DNA of 64,000 bases from Paenibacillus roseus (GCF_016424485.1 NZ_JAELUP010000006.1:1-64000), one strand, 5' to 3'. Positions 26,383 through 36,198 are shown, counted from the first letter of the stretch. Made by a program: numbers and translations. Notes: generated by a model from the letters alone, not told the origin.

Positions 26383-26931
26383 ATGGGTGAAGTGATATTC
26401 CGTCTGGCTGAGAAGCAGGATGCTCCGCGATTAGTGGAGGTCATTTATGATGCTTATGTTACAATACGCGACCTGAATTTGCATTGGCCTGCAGCACATG
26501 CCAACCTGGGGCTGGTCGAGGAGAATATTGCCGACAATGAATGCTTTGTGCTGGAGGTGGACCATCGCGTTGCTGCTACTGTAACCCTGACCAGGGCAGA
26601 CAATCCGATGACGGCATTGTCAGGCCTGCCGTTCCTCAAATGGTTTGCGGTTGATCCGGCGTATCAGGGCAAGGGCTACGGCGCTAACCTTCTGGGCTGG
26701 GTAGAAGAAAATATTATACGCGACAGGCTGGGGGCGCCTGCTGTTACACTTGCGACGGCGGAGAAGCACCCCTGGCTTCTGCCAATGTATGAACGGCGTG
26801 GCTACGAGCGAATTCATGCGTTTGATCCGGGCAATGGGGACGGGACGATGCATTTGCTCCGCAAAATTGTCGACCGCGGGCTGTATGAGCGGTTTTCCCG
26901 GCAACGAATCGGTCAGGCGGCAAGCGGTTAA
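26383..26931 (+). CDS. GNAT-family N-acetyltransferase
   Basis: 182 residues with the GNAT fold: N-terminal FRLAEKQDAPRLVEVIYDAY, a central strand LKWFAVDPAYQGKGYGANLL carrying the acetyl-CoA loop Q-x-K-G-Y-G, and a C-terminal MYERRGYERI. The acceptor is unknown. The ATG at 26383 follows GAGGTG. The luciferase-like gene starts 100 bases downstream, and the two may form a unit. Confidence 0.88.
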   Translation: MGEVIFRLAEKQDAPRLVEVIYDAYVTIRDLNLHWPAAHANLGLVEENIADNECFVLEVDHRVAATVTLTRADNPMTALSGLPFLKWFAVDPAYQGKGYGANLLGWVEENIIRDRLGAPAVTLATAEKHPWLLPMYERRGYERIHAFDPGNGDGTMHLLRKIVDRGLYERFSRQRIGQAASG

Positions 26932-27031
26932 GCCGTCTCCCGATGCAAGCAAACCGCACCAGTTGGCTCGATCCTTGGAATTACAGGGATGACGCCTTAT
27001 TTACAGCCTGTCGGAAAGGGGCCGCGTTCAG

Positions 27032-28096
27032 ATGAAATTTGCATTGTTCAGTCTCATTATGAATCTTCCTAATGCGTTGACCGGGGAGTCATTCACACAG
27101 CAGCAGAAATTCCAGCAAGTATTGGACCAGGCCGTATTGGCTGAGCGTTTCGGTTTTGACGCCTATGGCGTAGGAGAACGTCACGGCGCTCCCTTCCTGT
27201 CGTCATCACCCGCGGTAGTGTTGACCGCGATAGCGGGCAGAACCGCCAGAATCAGGCTCCTTACGACGGTTACAGTGCTCAGCGTGCTTGATCCGGTGCG
27301 GGTAGCGGAGGATTATGCGACGTTGGATCATTTGTCCGGCGGACGGCTGGAGCTTATTATCGGCAAGGGCAATGACCCGAGGCATTATCCGTTGTTCGGC
27401 ATTTCGGAAGAAGAGCAGTGGGAGTCGCTGGATGAGCGTTATGGGTTGCTGAAGCGTCTGTGGAATGAGGAGGAGGTAACCTGGAAAGGCCAGTACCGGC
27501 CGCCGCTTGAGCGGGTTACAACTCAGCCTCGTCCCTATCAGGCTTCTATCCCGGTGTGGCACGGGAGCGCCTCAAGCACATTGTCCACGGAACTGGCCGC
27601 CCGTTATGGCGAGCCGATCTTCTCCTCCAATACGTTCCATCCGCAGGCTAAATACAAGGCGTTAATCGATCATTACCGGGAGCGGCTGGCTTATTACGGC
27701 CATGATGCAAGCAAGGCGGTTGTGGGAGCAGGGGCGGGCAGCCTGTATTTGGCGAACACGAAGGAGGAAGCGTTAAAGAAGTTCCGTCCCTATTACGATG
27801 TTTTCCAATCCACAGATTCGGCTCAGCATAACCAATCTCCGTTTCGCGGCCTGGAGGATAACGTCCAGAATGGCCCGGCGCTTGTAGGAAGCCCAGAGAG
27901 TGTAATCGAGAAAATCCTTAACTATCATGAAGCATTTGGCCATCAGGTGCTCAGCATTAGCGTGGATGGTTTGTCTGCGGCGGAGCAACTGGAGCAATTG
28001 CAAATGTTTGCAGAGGAGGTTGCGCCTGAGCTGCGGAGGCGAATCAAGAGTACCGTATGGGAACCAGCGGCAGAAGTGTCTCCGGCCCTTCATTGA
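27032..28096 (+). CDS. LLM class flavin-dependent oxidoreductase
   Basis: 354 residues of the bacterial luciferase-like monooxygenase family, a TIM-barrel FMN enzyme. Family stretches are DAYGVGERHGAPF, TVTVLSVLDPVRVAEDYATL, and GRLELIIGKGND. It resembles the second LLM protein at 50588 in build and motifs. Substrate cannot be assigned; such proteins often act on alkanes, sulphonates or small aromatics. A large terminator hairpin follows. Confidence 0.9.
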   Translation: MKFALFSLIMNLPNALTGESFTQQQKFQQVLDQAVLAERFGFDAYGVGERHGAPFLSSSPAVVLTAIAGRTARIRLLTTVTVLSVLDPVRVAEDYATLDHLSGGRLELIIGKGNDPRHYPLFGISEEEQWESLDERYGLLKRLWNEEEVTWKGQYRPPLERVTTQPRPYQASIPVWHGSASSTLSTELAARYGEPIFSSNTFHPQAKYKALIDHYRERLAYYGHDASKAVVGAGAGSLYLANTKEEALKKFRPYYDVFQSTDSAQHNQSPFRGLEDNVQNGPALVGSPESVIEKILNYHEAFGHQVLSISVDGLSAAEQLEQLQMFAEEVAPELRRRIKSTVWEPAAEVSPALH

Positions 28097-28182
28097 CTTG
28101 TCGGGAAGCAGATCTGGAGTAACCAACTGTCCTATGTATGTTCTGGCGAGCGAATTCGAACAAGTCAACGCTATTTTCTAGG

Positions 28183-28234
28183 CAAGAGAAGGCAAGAGCG
28201 CCTCGCAGGCTGCTTTTGCCTTCTCTTGTATGTT
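28183..28234. terminator. Terminator between convergent genes
   Basis: CAAGAGAAGGCAA (28183-28195) pairs perfectly with TTGCCTTCTCTTG (28216-28228). It lies between the LLM gene (+) and gerB (-) and can serve both; T-runs are short. Confidence 0.7.
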
Positions 28235-28247
28235 GGATGGACACTTG

Positions 28248-29333
28248 TCAGCCTGTATGTCTGCGTAACATTGCAATGATAAACAACATCGTTGTGAGCC
28301 CTCCTTCGATACATAAAGCACCGATTGGAAACCAGTAGCTCAAGTAGGAGCTGATAACCGGACTATTGTGGCTGAACGGGGCGAAAGGGCTGAATACGAC
28401 AATGATTCCGAAGATGATAATCCAGGGCTTGGGTGATTTGGAGCCTGTCCATTGCTGCATTCCTTTTGTGAACGCAAAGAACACAATAGAGATGGTAATT
28501 AGCGAGCCGAAAATGAAAATAAGGAGCAATAGAACCTCAACCCGATCCAAAATAATCAAATGCGTAATCCTGGAGAAAATATAAATCGGATTCTCGAATT
28601 TGCCCGCCATATCCGGTCCCATAACGGCTATGCTGTACATCAGATAGATCGTCATGATAAATGCTCCCAGTACGACAGCCTTACTTTTCATCCAGAACAT
28701 TTTCGACGGGTTACTCAGATGAGGCATAAGCATAGCGACTGTGATACAGATGCCAAACCAGCTGCCGGGATAGATCGCGCCCCGCAAAGGCGGCAGAATG
28801 CCGTCCTCAAGCACGGGCAGCAGATTTTCAATGCGAAAATCAGCAATAGAGCATATAAACAGGATGATGGAGGCCACAAGAACGATTGCGCCGATGAGCT
28901 GGCTCAGCCGCGCAATCGCTTCGATGCCGATCCAGGTCGCCATTCCGGCGCAGAACATCATGGTTAAAGAGAACACGAGTTGAGGTGTTTCCGGCATTAG
29001 TGAGCGCGACATGAAATCACAGTAGATCCACATCGCGGTCATCATGACAATGAGGAAGAACAGGAGGTAGCAGAGGGAAACGATTTTTCCGGCCGCCTTG
29101 CCCAGAATGCTGCCCGTATACTGAATTATCGTTTTCCCCTTATATTGATTGCCAAGACTTTGTAAAATATAGGCGACATAGATGTCAATAAGCGTGCCAA
29201 ATATCATGGACAGCCACAAGTCTTGCTTCACCTGTGAAGTCAACTGGTTTGGTGACGAAAAAAAAGAAAGGCAAGTGATGGATACAAAGACAATAAAGAA
29301 AAATTGTTTGTTAGAAATGATCTGCTGGTTCAT
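28248..29333 (-). CDS. Spore germination protein, GerB (GerAB) family permease
   Basis: 361 residues with about ten membrane helices, of the endospore germination permease branch of the amino acid transporters. Recognisable are ISNKQFFFIVFVSITCLSFF at the start and PVLEDGILPPLRGAI in the middle. It is the channel-like subunit of a germinant receptor in the spore inner membrane. It overlaps the gerC gene by 4 bases and is the last gene of gerA-gerC-gerB. Confidence 0.9.
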   Translation of the reverse strand: MNQQIISNKQFFFIVFVSITCLSFFSSPNQLTSQVKQDLWLSMIFGTLIDIYVAYILQSLGNQYKGKTIIQYTGSILGKAAGKIVSLCYLLFFLIVMMTAMWIYCDFMSRSLMPETPQLVFSLTMMFCAGMATWIGIEAIARLSQLIGAIVLVASIILFICSIADFRIENLLPVLEDGILPPLRGAIYPGSWFGICITVAMLMPHLSNPSKMFWMKSKAVVLGAFIMTIYLMYSIAVMGPDMAGKFENPIYIFSRITHLIILDRVEVLLLLIFIFGSLITISIVFFAFTKGMQQWTGSKSPKPWIIIFGIIVVFSPFAPFSHNSPVISSYLSYWFPIGALCIEGGLTTMLFIIAMLRRHTG

Positions 29334-30505
29334 TTTTTCTCCTCATCGTCCTTCGTAATAAGTCCTTCAATTAACAATCCTGACTTCGTCATGACAACCT
29401 TTATTTCAGGTTCAACCTTAATCGTTTTAAGTCTCTCTTCCCAGTCTTTTTTGAGTTTTTTCCACTTTGAGGGCGCTTTCCGGTGAATGGTTTCACCGAA
29501 CCCGATTGAATCTGTCCGATAAGTTCGGAACAACTTGTATACGGTGTGTTCTGTCTGCCGTTGGAGATGGTCTGTCAAGGAGCGGACAAGTTTTCTGTTA
29601 AAATCGGGATCAGCCAGATTAAGTTCCGCAGTAGATGTAACAATGCCTGCCTCAGCAACCATCTTGACCTTCAATGTAATTCGTTCCCCGTCAAATACAG
29701 GAGTCAAGCGGACAGCGACCGGGTTCATCTGAAAACTGATTATGGTCCCTTCGTCAATCTTAACCTTGAAAGAACCTGACTTTGCCATCCCGCTTAGCCA
29801 GCTGACCATTTGGGTCTCATCGCTATTCATCCACCCTACCAGTCTTTCATGGCGAAAGACAGCCAGTTCTTCAATGGCCATAATTCGTTGGTTGGCGCCA
29901 TAGGACTCGGCAGAACGAAGTCCCGGGACGGCTGCCGCATAGCCGCTTTGGTTCAGACGAGGGAGAAACTGATAAAGCTCGATTGCACCGCTTAAACTTT
30001 TGTAGTATTTGCTTTCCAGATAGGCCTTCCATTCATCGGCCGGCACCGCCTGCAGCTCTTGTGATTTGCCAAGCGCCTGTCTGACTGGCTCCTTGGAAAT
30101 GAGAACAAAGCTGTTAAAGTTCTGATACTGGTTTCTCCAGAAATAATCCATAACTCCGTCGAGCCCTTTTCTGGCCAACCGTTCTCCGATCATTACGACC
30201 CGGGTTTGCGGGAAGAAGAGACTTTTCTTCGCCTGCTGCCGGATGGTCTCCAGCGCATCTTCAACCGTAGCGCCGACCGCGCTATAGGTGGCGATGCTGC
30301 GTCGCTGCTGGTTGCCGCCTCCGGCTGAGATGGGGAGCGTAGGATTTACCAACTGTATGGTGACTTCCAGACGCTTATCCGGGTTCAGATCAAGGCCCAG
30401 AGACGACACAACGGTCAATTGGTCAAAATTGATCTGGCTCCAGCATCCGCCGAGCAGAGGAAGAACTGAGAGAAGAAGGCAAGTCTTGAGAAATCGGAAG
30501 AACAT
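29330..30505 (-). CDS. Spore germination lipoprotein, GerC (GerAC) family
   Basis: 391 residues. A lipoprotein signal ends in LLGGC (Cys about 21), followed by WSQINFDQLTVVSSLGLDL, a family hallmark, and the C-terminal Ger(x)C domain. It is the lipid-anchored subunit of the germinant receptor. It lies second in the operon, 28 bases after gerA. Confidence 0.92.
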   Translation of the reverse strand: MFFRFLKTCLLLSVLPLLGGCWSQINFDQLTVVSSLGLDLNPDKRLEVTIQLVNPTLPISAGGGNQQRRSIATYSAVGATVEDALETIRQQAKKSLFFPQTRVVMIGERLARKGLDGVMDYFWRNQYQNFNSFVLISKEPVRQALGKSQELQAVPADEWKAYLESKYYKSLSGAIELYQFLPRLNQSGYAAAVPGLRSAESYGANQRIMAIEELAVFRHERLVGWMNSDETQMVSWLSGMAKSGSFKVKIDEGTIISFQMNPVAVRLTPVFDGERITLKVKMVAEAGIVTSTAELNLADPDFNRKLVRSLTDHLQRQTEHTVYKLFRTYRTDSIGFGETIHRKAPSKWKKLKKDWEERLKTIKVEPEIKVVMTKSGLLIEGLITKDDEEKK

Positions 30506-30533
30506 GGGGATTCCTCCTGTTCATAAAATGGTT

Positions 30534-32009
30534 TTATCGTTTGTTCCGCTGTATAAACCAAGGAAGTCTGATAAACGAACGTATGGCTTCATCTTTCTTG
30601 AATGGCGCAAAAGGAGCCAGATAGGGCATGCCGACTGACTTGATCGCGCTTAAATGAATGCCGACAATGAACAGCCCGATTATGATGCCGTACAGTCCCA
30701 GTATGGAGGCAAATATCAGCATTACAAATTTCAAAATCCGAATGGAACCGGACAGTGAATTTGAAGGAATGGTGAACGATGAAATTGCTGTGCCGGCCAC
30801 GATGATGACAGACGGGGAAGATATAATGCCTGCCTGGACGGCGGACTCCCCGATAACAAGAGCGCCGACAATGCTGATGGCTGAGCCGACAGAGCGCGGC
30901 ATTCGGACGCTGGCCTCGCGCAGCCCCTCGAAGGTCAGCTCCATCAGGAGCGCTTCCAACAGAATCGGGAACGGCACGCCATCCCGAGCTGACAGAATGC
31001 TGCTCAGCAGTTGGGGAGGCACCATCTCGGGATGGAAGATAAGTATGCCTACATAAGTAGCTGGCAGCAGCAGAGTAAGCAAAAAACCGACAAAGCGGAT
31101 CCAGCGGACAAAGGTAGCGACCGGATACGCCAGATACAAATCCTCTGTCGTCTTGAGCAAATGAAACAAGGTACAGGGCAAAACGAGCACGAAAGGCGTA
31201 CCGTCCACGAGAATGGCGACTTGCCCATCCAGAATAAGCCCTGCAACATCATCAGGCCGTTCAGTGCTGTAGACTGTAGGAAAGAGGGACCAGGGGCTAT
31301 CCTTAATCATTTCTTCAATGTAATGGGATTCAAGCACAGCATCAATATCAATCTTGCTGACGCGTTTGCGAACTTCCTCCAGCACCTTCCTGTCCACTCG
31401 GTCCTCGACATAGAGAAGTGCAATTTTTGTATGCGAGATGGAACCAAGTGTTTGGCTCTCGACGCGTATCTGCTTGCTCCTGACTCTGCGGCGAATCAAG
31501 GAAATATTCATGGCAATCGACTCTACAAAGCCGTCGCGCGGTCCGCGAATGACATTCGCCGAGGAGGGCTCATCGATGCTGCGCGTCTCAAAGCCCAGCG
31601 TATTCACCGCCACCATTGCATTATGGCCTTCAATCAGGATGATGGTCCAACCTTCAACCATCAGGCTTGTTGCCTGGGCGGGAGTTGTGACCGCCGTGGT
31701 CTCTGTAGCGGTTAAAATGGAATGACTGAGCAGCTTCAGCGCCTGCTTGTTCTCCGGGCTCATGTCCAGTTCCACAGATTTGCTAATAATCGGGGAGAGG
31801 ACATTGCTGTTCAGATCAATAGAGTTGACCATACCATCGATCCATACCAAAACTGCAGGGATCATTTGCTCCCCGACCGTGCACTCCCGTGTACGAATAT
31901 CGGACGTATTTCCCAGCTCGGTTTCGATGTTCTTTTTCAAGACATCGAGGCTCGGACGTTCTTTGCTTTCGAGTCTGCGGGGAGTATTGCTGTCGTTGTG
32001 TTTTGTCAT
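30534..32009 (-). CDS. Spore germination protein, GerA family
   Basis: 491 residues: a cytoplasmic N-terminal half with the family stretches LLIEGHN-like (IILIEGHNAMVAVNTLGFE) and RGPRDGFVESIAMNISLIRR, then four to six membrane helices from about 275 (FLLTLLLPATYVGILIF) and a C-terminal hydrophilic tail. AAGGGAG lies 12 bases before the chosen ATG at 32009. A sigma-G-like promoter lies about 60 bases upstream. It heads gerA-gerC-gerB, a complete germinant receptor. Confidence 0.92.
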   Translation of the reverse strand: MTKHNDSNTPRRLESKERPSLDVLKKNIETELGNTSDIRTRECTVGEQMIPAVLVWIDGMVNSIDLNSNVLSPIISKSVELDMSPENKQALKLLSHSILTATETTAVTTPAQATSLMVEGWTIILIEGHNAMVAVNTLGFETRSIDEPSSANVIRGPRDGFVESIAMNISLIRRRVRSKQIRVESQTLGSISHTKIALLYVEDRVDRKVLEEVRKRVSKIDIDAVLESHYIEEMIKDSPWSLFPTVYSTERPDDVAGLILDGQVAILVDGTPFVLVLPCTLFHLLKTTEDLYLAYPVATFVRWIRFVGFLLTLLLPATYVGILIFHPEMVPPQLLSSILSARDGVPFPILLEALLMELTFEGLREASVRMPRSVGSAISIVGALVIGESAVQAGIISSPSVIIVAGTAISSFTIPSNSLSGSIRILKFVMLIFASILGLYGIIIGLFIVGIHLSAIKSVGMPYLAPFAPFKKDEAIRSFIRLPWFIQRNKR

Positions 32010-32071
32010 TAAGGACCCATCTCCCTTTCCTGCCCGGTCGTTCCTCGTTTGGAAATGCATGGTTATGGGCT

Positions 32072-32102
32072 TAGAATGCGGAAAGAAACATGATTTTATA
32101 CA
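32072..32102 (-). promoter_or_regulatory. Sigma-G-like promoter of the first ger operon
   Basis: On the minus strand TGTATA (32097-32102), 18-bp spacer, CATTCTA (32072-32078). This fits the forespore sigma-G pattern (-35 nnATA, -10 CATnnTA) known for ger operons in Bacillus. Confidence 0.55.
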
Positions 32103-32124
32103 TTGCTTGCATCGGTTTGACTGC

Positions 32125-32153
32125 TTGAAAGTAGTACAAGCATTATATATACT
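32125..32153 (+). promoter_or_regulatory. Sigma-A promoter of marR and the ABC exporter
   Basis: TTGAAA (32125-32130), 17-bp spacer, TATACT (32148-32153). The palindrome starting 2 bases downstream covers the transcription start. Confidence 0.75.
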
Positions 32154-32154
32154 A

Positions 32155-32171
32155 ATAAGTAAGTTACTTAT
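32155..32171. promoter_or_regulatory. MarR operator palindrome
   Basis: ATAAGTAA, G, TTACTTAT: a perfect 8-1-8 palindrome just behind the -10 of the marR promoter, the usual place for MarR autorepression. Confidence 0.7.
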
Positions 32172-32198
32172 CTATTTATAGAAAAGGGGGAGATTCCG

Positions 32199-32654
32199 AT
32201 TTCAAGCGCTGTCGAAGAGTTGCTGCAATCTTTCAGCCGCTTTCGTCGGAAGAGAATTGAGGCCAAAGCCAGCAGAGGCGACTACAAAATGCATGAAACT
32301 CGCCTGTTGATGCTGTTGGAAAATGCCGGGCCGGAAGGAATGAAAGTGCTGGACTTGAGCAAAGACATGCAGGTTACCTCTCCATTTGTCACCCAGCAAC
32401 TCAATCGCATGGAGGACAACGGGCTTATTGTTCGAACCAAGGGGGAGGAAGATCGCAGAATCGTCAAGATTAGCTTGACGGACAAGGGTCGGGCTGCGGC
32501 CGATAGGGAGAAGGAGCATTTTAAGCGGATGCTTGCCGGACTTTGCGAGCATCTGGGGGAGGCAGACAGCCGCGAGCTTGCGAGGCTGATGAACCTGGCT
32601 TTTGATTATTTTGAAGAGAAGATGACAGATCGGGAAGAGGAGGAGGGCAATTGA
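32199..32654 (+). CDS. MarR-family transcriptional regulator
   Basis: 151 residues, a winged-helix repressor (SKDMQVTSPFVTQQLNRME, then RRIVKISLTDKG for the wing). The open frame has no ATG, GTG or TTG with a good binding site: AAAAGGGGG (32182-32190) points at ATT at 32199, giving ISSAVEELLQSF, whereas TTG at 32220 has none. I therefore take ATT as the start, tentatively. The stop overlaps the TTG of the ABC gene by 4 bases, so it is co-expressed with the exporter and probably represses it in the absence of a drug-like ligand. Confidence 0.85.
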   Translation: MSSAVEELLQSFSRFRRKRIEAKASRGDYKMHETRLLMLLENAGPEGMKVLDLSKDMQVTSPFVTQQLNRMEDNGLIVRTKGEEDRRIVKISLTDKGRAAADREKEHFKRMLAGLCEHLGEADSRELARLMNLAFDYFEEKMTDREEEEGN

Positions 32655-34378
32655 TTGCATTGTTCAAGCATTTAAAGCCCTACACACGCTTTATTTTGAT
32701 TATATTGGTTAGTATGCTGGCCGGTATTCTGCTAGAACTGTATTTGCCTACGCTGATGGCCAGTATTGTGGATATAGGAATTGTCGATAACGATATGGGT
32801 CATATTTTGCAAACCGGAGGATGGATGGTCGTTTGCTCATTGTTGGCGGGAGCGCTGACTGTTATTGTTACTTATTTTACCTCCAGGGTATCGGTTGGTT
32901 TCGGGCGTGATCTGCGGCGCAAGCTTTTTATCCATGTGGAGGGCTTGTCCCTGCAGGAATTCGACCGTTTCGGGACCGCATCGCTGATTACCCGGACAAC
33001 GAATGATATCAAGCAGATTCAAGACGTTGTCAATATGATGTTCGGCATGATGATCCGGGCTCCGATTATGCTGATCGGGGGCATCATTCTTGCGGTATCC
33101 CGCGATGCTATGCTGTCGCTGATTTTCCTCGCATCCTTGCCGGTGTTGGCGTGCTTGATCTTTCTGATCATGAGAACGGCAATCCCTTTGTTCCGCTCGC
33201 TCCAGAACAAGACCGACCGGCTCAATCTGCTGCTGCGGGAGTCTTTGACCGGTCTGCGGGTCATTCGGGCGTTCAACCGGACAGATTACGAGAAGAAGCG
33301 GTTTGATCAGGCGAATGAGGATTATCGGGATATCGGCATTAAGGTCAATCGGATGATCGCGGTGCTGTTCCCGGTGATGATGATTGTGATGAACTTCACC
33401 AATGTCGCGATTGTCTGGTTCGGGGGAATTCGCGTGAACGAAGGGGTCATGCAGGTCGGCAACATGATTGCATTCCTGCAATATGCGATGATGATTCTAA
33501 TGTCGCTGATTATGCTCTCCGTGGCGTTTATTATGATTCCGCGCGCCCAGGCGTCGGCCACCCGGATTAATGAAGTGATTCAGCTTCATTCTCAAATCAA
33601 AGAGCCGGCTCAGCCTGAATCAGGCAAGGCTGTGCAAGGACTTTTGGAGTTCAAAGATGTCACTTTCCGGTACGCTGGGGCCGAAAGAGCGGCAGTGGAA
33701 TCCGTCTCCTTCGTCGCGCGCCCTGGCGAGACAACGGCGATTATCGGCAGTACAGGGTCGGGGAAAACTACGCTTCTGCAGCTGATTCCGCGCTTTTATG
33801 ATGTAGAGCGGGGGTCAATCGAGGTTGACGGCGTGAATATCCGGGACATGAGCCAGAAGGAACTGCGCGCCAAGCTCGGCTATGTTCCGCAGAAGGCGGC
33901 ATTATTTCGGGGCACGATTGCCGATAATATCCGCTTTGGCAACGGAGATATTCCACAGGAGCAGCTTGAGGCCGCGCTGGCGACGGCCCAAGCGGCGCAA
34001 TTCGTAAGTGCCAAGGAAGGCGGCATTAATGCCGAGGTCAGTCAAGCTGGCGGCAATTTGTCTGGTGGTCAGAAGCAGCGGCTGTCTATAGCGAGGGCGC
34101 TGGCCCGCAAGCCGGAGATTTATTTGTTTGACGACAGCTTCTCCGCACTCGATTACAAGACGGACGCCAAGCTGAGAGCCGCACTCAGGCAGGAGACGGG
34201 ACAGGCCACGGTCATTATTGTCGCCCAGCGTGTCAGTACTGTAATCGACGCTGATCAGATTATTGTGCTGGATGAGGGCAAGGTTGCCGGTATCGGAAAG
34301 CATGACGAACTGCTTAAAGGGAACCGGATCTATCAGGAAATCGTGGCCTCCCAGCAGACAGAGGGGGCGAGTGCATGA
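32651..34378 (+). CDS. ABC exporter half-transporter with degenerate catalytic site
   Basis: 575 residues: six membrane helices then an ATPase domain with Walker A GSTGSGKTT and a standard signature LSGGQKQR. Walker B reads IYLFDDSFSALD, with Asp in place of the catalytic Glu. This is the build of the inactive-site half of heterodimeric multidrug exporters such as YfiB of YfiBC. The start is TTG at 32651 after GAGGAGGG. It overlaps its partner by 4 bases. Confidence 0.92.
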   Translation: MIALFKHLKPYTRFILIILVSMLAGILLELYLPTLMASIVDIGIVDNDMGHILQTGGWMVVCSLLAGALTVIVTYFTSRVSVGFGRDLRRKLFIHVEGLSLQEFDRFGTASLITRTTNDIKQIQDVVNMMFGMMIRAPIMLIGGIILAVSRDAMLSLIFLASLPVLACLIFLIMRTAIPLFRSLQNKTDRLNLLLRESLTGLRVIRAFNRTDYEKKRFDQANEDYRDIGIKVNRMIAVLFPVMMIVMNFTNVAIVWFGGIRVNEGVMQVGNMIAFLQYAMMILMSLIMLSVAFIMIPRAQASATRINEVIQLHSQIKEPAQPESGKAVQGLLEFKDVTFRYAGAERAAVESVSFVARPGETTAIIGSTGSGKTTLLQLIPRFYDVERGSIEVDGVNIRDMSQKELRAKLGYVPQKAALFRGTIADNIRFGNGDIPQEQLEAALATAQAAQFVSAKEGGINAEVSQAGGNLSGGQKQRLSIARALARKPEIYLFDDSFSALDYKTDAKLRAALRQETGQATVIIVAQRVSTVIDADQIIVLDEGKVAGIGKHDELLKGNRIYQEIVASQQTEGASA

Positions 34379-36198
34379 GCAACCGGAGAGGGATGAGTCC
34401 AAAGGTTCCAATGGGGGCAAGCAAGCCAAAGGATTTTAAGAAGACATTGCGCAGACTGCTCGGGTATCTGAGACCGCAGCGCAAAAAGCTGATCACCGTC
34501 GCGGTTATGGCCCTCATGGGGACTTTATTTAACGTTGTAAGCCCGAAGTTGCTCGGGGAGGCGACTTCCTCTATCTTTGATAGCTTTCTGAAGGGAACCA
34601 GCGTGGATTTTGCCCTGCTCGGCAAGCTGCTTATCTGGCTAATTGCTTTGTATGCCTTGTCCGCAGCGTTTACTTTCCTGCAGCAGTATCTGATGGCAGG
34701 CGTATCCCAGCGCACGATTGCGGCGATGCGCAAAGAGGTTAACGAGAAGCTTGCGCGGCTGCCGCTGCGTTTCTTTGACAAGCATCCATACGGCGACCTG
34801 CTCAGCAGGGCGGTTAATGACATTGACAATATTAACAACTCCTTGCAGCAGGCTTTAATGCAGATCATAACGTCTATCATTACGATTATCGGAATTATTG
34901 TGATGATGCTATTCATCAGTCCGCTGCTGACGCTGGTCGTGTGCGTGACGATTCCGCTCAGTGTAATTGTGATCCGGTTTGTCGCTGCAAAATCGCAAAA
35001 ATATTTTATTAGCCAGCAGGCGACATTGGGACAGGTGAACGGGCATATCGAGGAAATCTATGGCGGCCATCAAATTGTCAAAGCGTACGGTTATGAGGAC
35101 AAAGCGCTGGATACCTTTGATGAAATGAATGAACGGCTCTATCAGACGAATTGGAAAGCCCAATTTATGTCCGGTCTTATGATGCCCATGATGATGTTTA
35201 TCGGCAACATTGGTTACGTGCTTGTCAGTATAGCGGGCGGAATTCTCGTCCTGAACGGCAATATTCGAATCGGGGACGTACAGGCTTTTATCCAATATTC
35301 CCAGCAGTTTAACCAGCCTATGATGCAGGCGGCAAGCATTGCCAATATGATTCAGGCCGCACTTGCCTCTGCGGAACGGGTATTTGCCGTACTGGACGAG
35401 CCAGAAGAACCGCAGGAGCAGCGTACCTTGGTTGATCCGAAAGAGCTACACGGCAGCGTATCCTTCCAGCATGTCAGCTTTGGTTATGATTCTGAAAATC
35501 CGATCATCCGGGATTTGAATCTAGAAGTTAAAGAAGGGCAGACGATTGCGATTGTCGGTCCTACAGGAGCCGGGAAGACGACCATGATCAATCTGCTGAT
35601 GCGGTTCTACGAAATCAATGGAGGACGCTTGAAGCTTGGAGGAGCGGATTTCAATGACATGAGCCGGGAGCAAGTACGCAGTCGGTTTGCAATGGTGATT
35701 CAGGACACGTGGCTGTTCAACGGAACGATCCGGGATAATATTGCTTATGGCAAAGAAGGAGCGACTGAGGAGGAGGTTGTTGAGGCCGCGCGCAGGGCGT
35801 ATGCCGATGACTTCATTCGGACGCTGCCTAATGGCTATGATACGGTTCTCACCGAGGAAGCCTCGAATATTTCGCAAGGGCAGCGCCAACTGTTGACGAT
35901 TGCGCGGGCGATTATCTCCGATCCGCTCATTCTCATTCTGGATGAAGCGACGAGCAGTGTCGATACCCGTACCGAGATGAATATACAGAAGGCGATGAAG
36001 GAGATCATGGAGGGACGCACCAGTTTTGTCATTGCTCATCGCTTGTCCACGATTAAGGACGCGGATCTGATTTTGGTCATGAACCAGGGTGAAATTATCG
36101 AGCAGGGCACTCATTTGGAACTCCTGAGACAGAAGGGCTTTTATGCGGACTTGCATAACAGCCAGTTCTCGCAAGGGCAGGATGAAGCGGTCATATAA
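34375..36198 (+). CDS. ABC exporter half-transporter, catalytic partner
   Basis: 607 residues: an N-terminal extension of about 25 residues, six membrane helices, and an ATPase domain with Walker A GPTGAGKTT and complete Walker B LILILDEATSSVD. Its signature is changed to ISQGQRQ. Together with the previous protein this gives one standard and one degenerate ATP site, as in YfiC/LmrCD-type pairs. Probable substrate is a drug or lipophilic compound, given the MarR regulator; this is inferred. Confidence 0.92.
   Translation: MSNRRGMSPKVPMGASKPKDFKKTLRRLLGYLRPQRKKLITVAVMALMGTLFNVVSPKLLGEATSSIFDSFLKGTSVDFALLGKLLIWLIALYALSAAFTFLQQYLMAGVSQRTIAAMRKEVNEKLARLPLRFFDKHPYGDLLSRAVNDIDNINNSLQQALMQIITSIITIIGIIVMMLFISPLLTLVVCVTIPLSVIVIRFVAAKSQKYFISQQATLGQVNGHIEEIYGGHQIVKAYGYEDKALDTFDEMNERLYQTNWKAQFMSGLMMPMMMFIGNIGYVLVSIAGGILVLNGNIRIGDVQAFIQYSQQFNQPMMQAASIANMIQAALASAERVFAVLDEPEEPQEQRTLVDPKELHGSVSFQHVSFGYDSENPIIRDLNLEVKEGQTIAIVGPTGAGKTTMINLLMRFYEINGGRLKLGGADFNDMSREQVRSRFAMVIQDTWLFNGTIRDNIAYGKEGATEEEVVEAARRAYADDFIRTLPNGYDTVLTEEASNISQGQRQLLTIARAIISDPLILILDEATSSVDTRTEMNIQKAMKEIMEGRTSFVIAHRLSTIKDADLILVMNQGEIIEQGTHLELLRQKGFYADLHNSQFSQGQDEAVI

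Noticed and set aside
28132..28179. 15-residue frame MYVLASEFEQVNAIF
   Set aside because: No binding site and too short; could be chance or a gene remnant.
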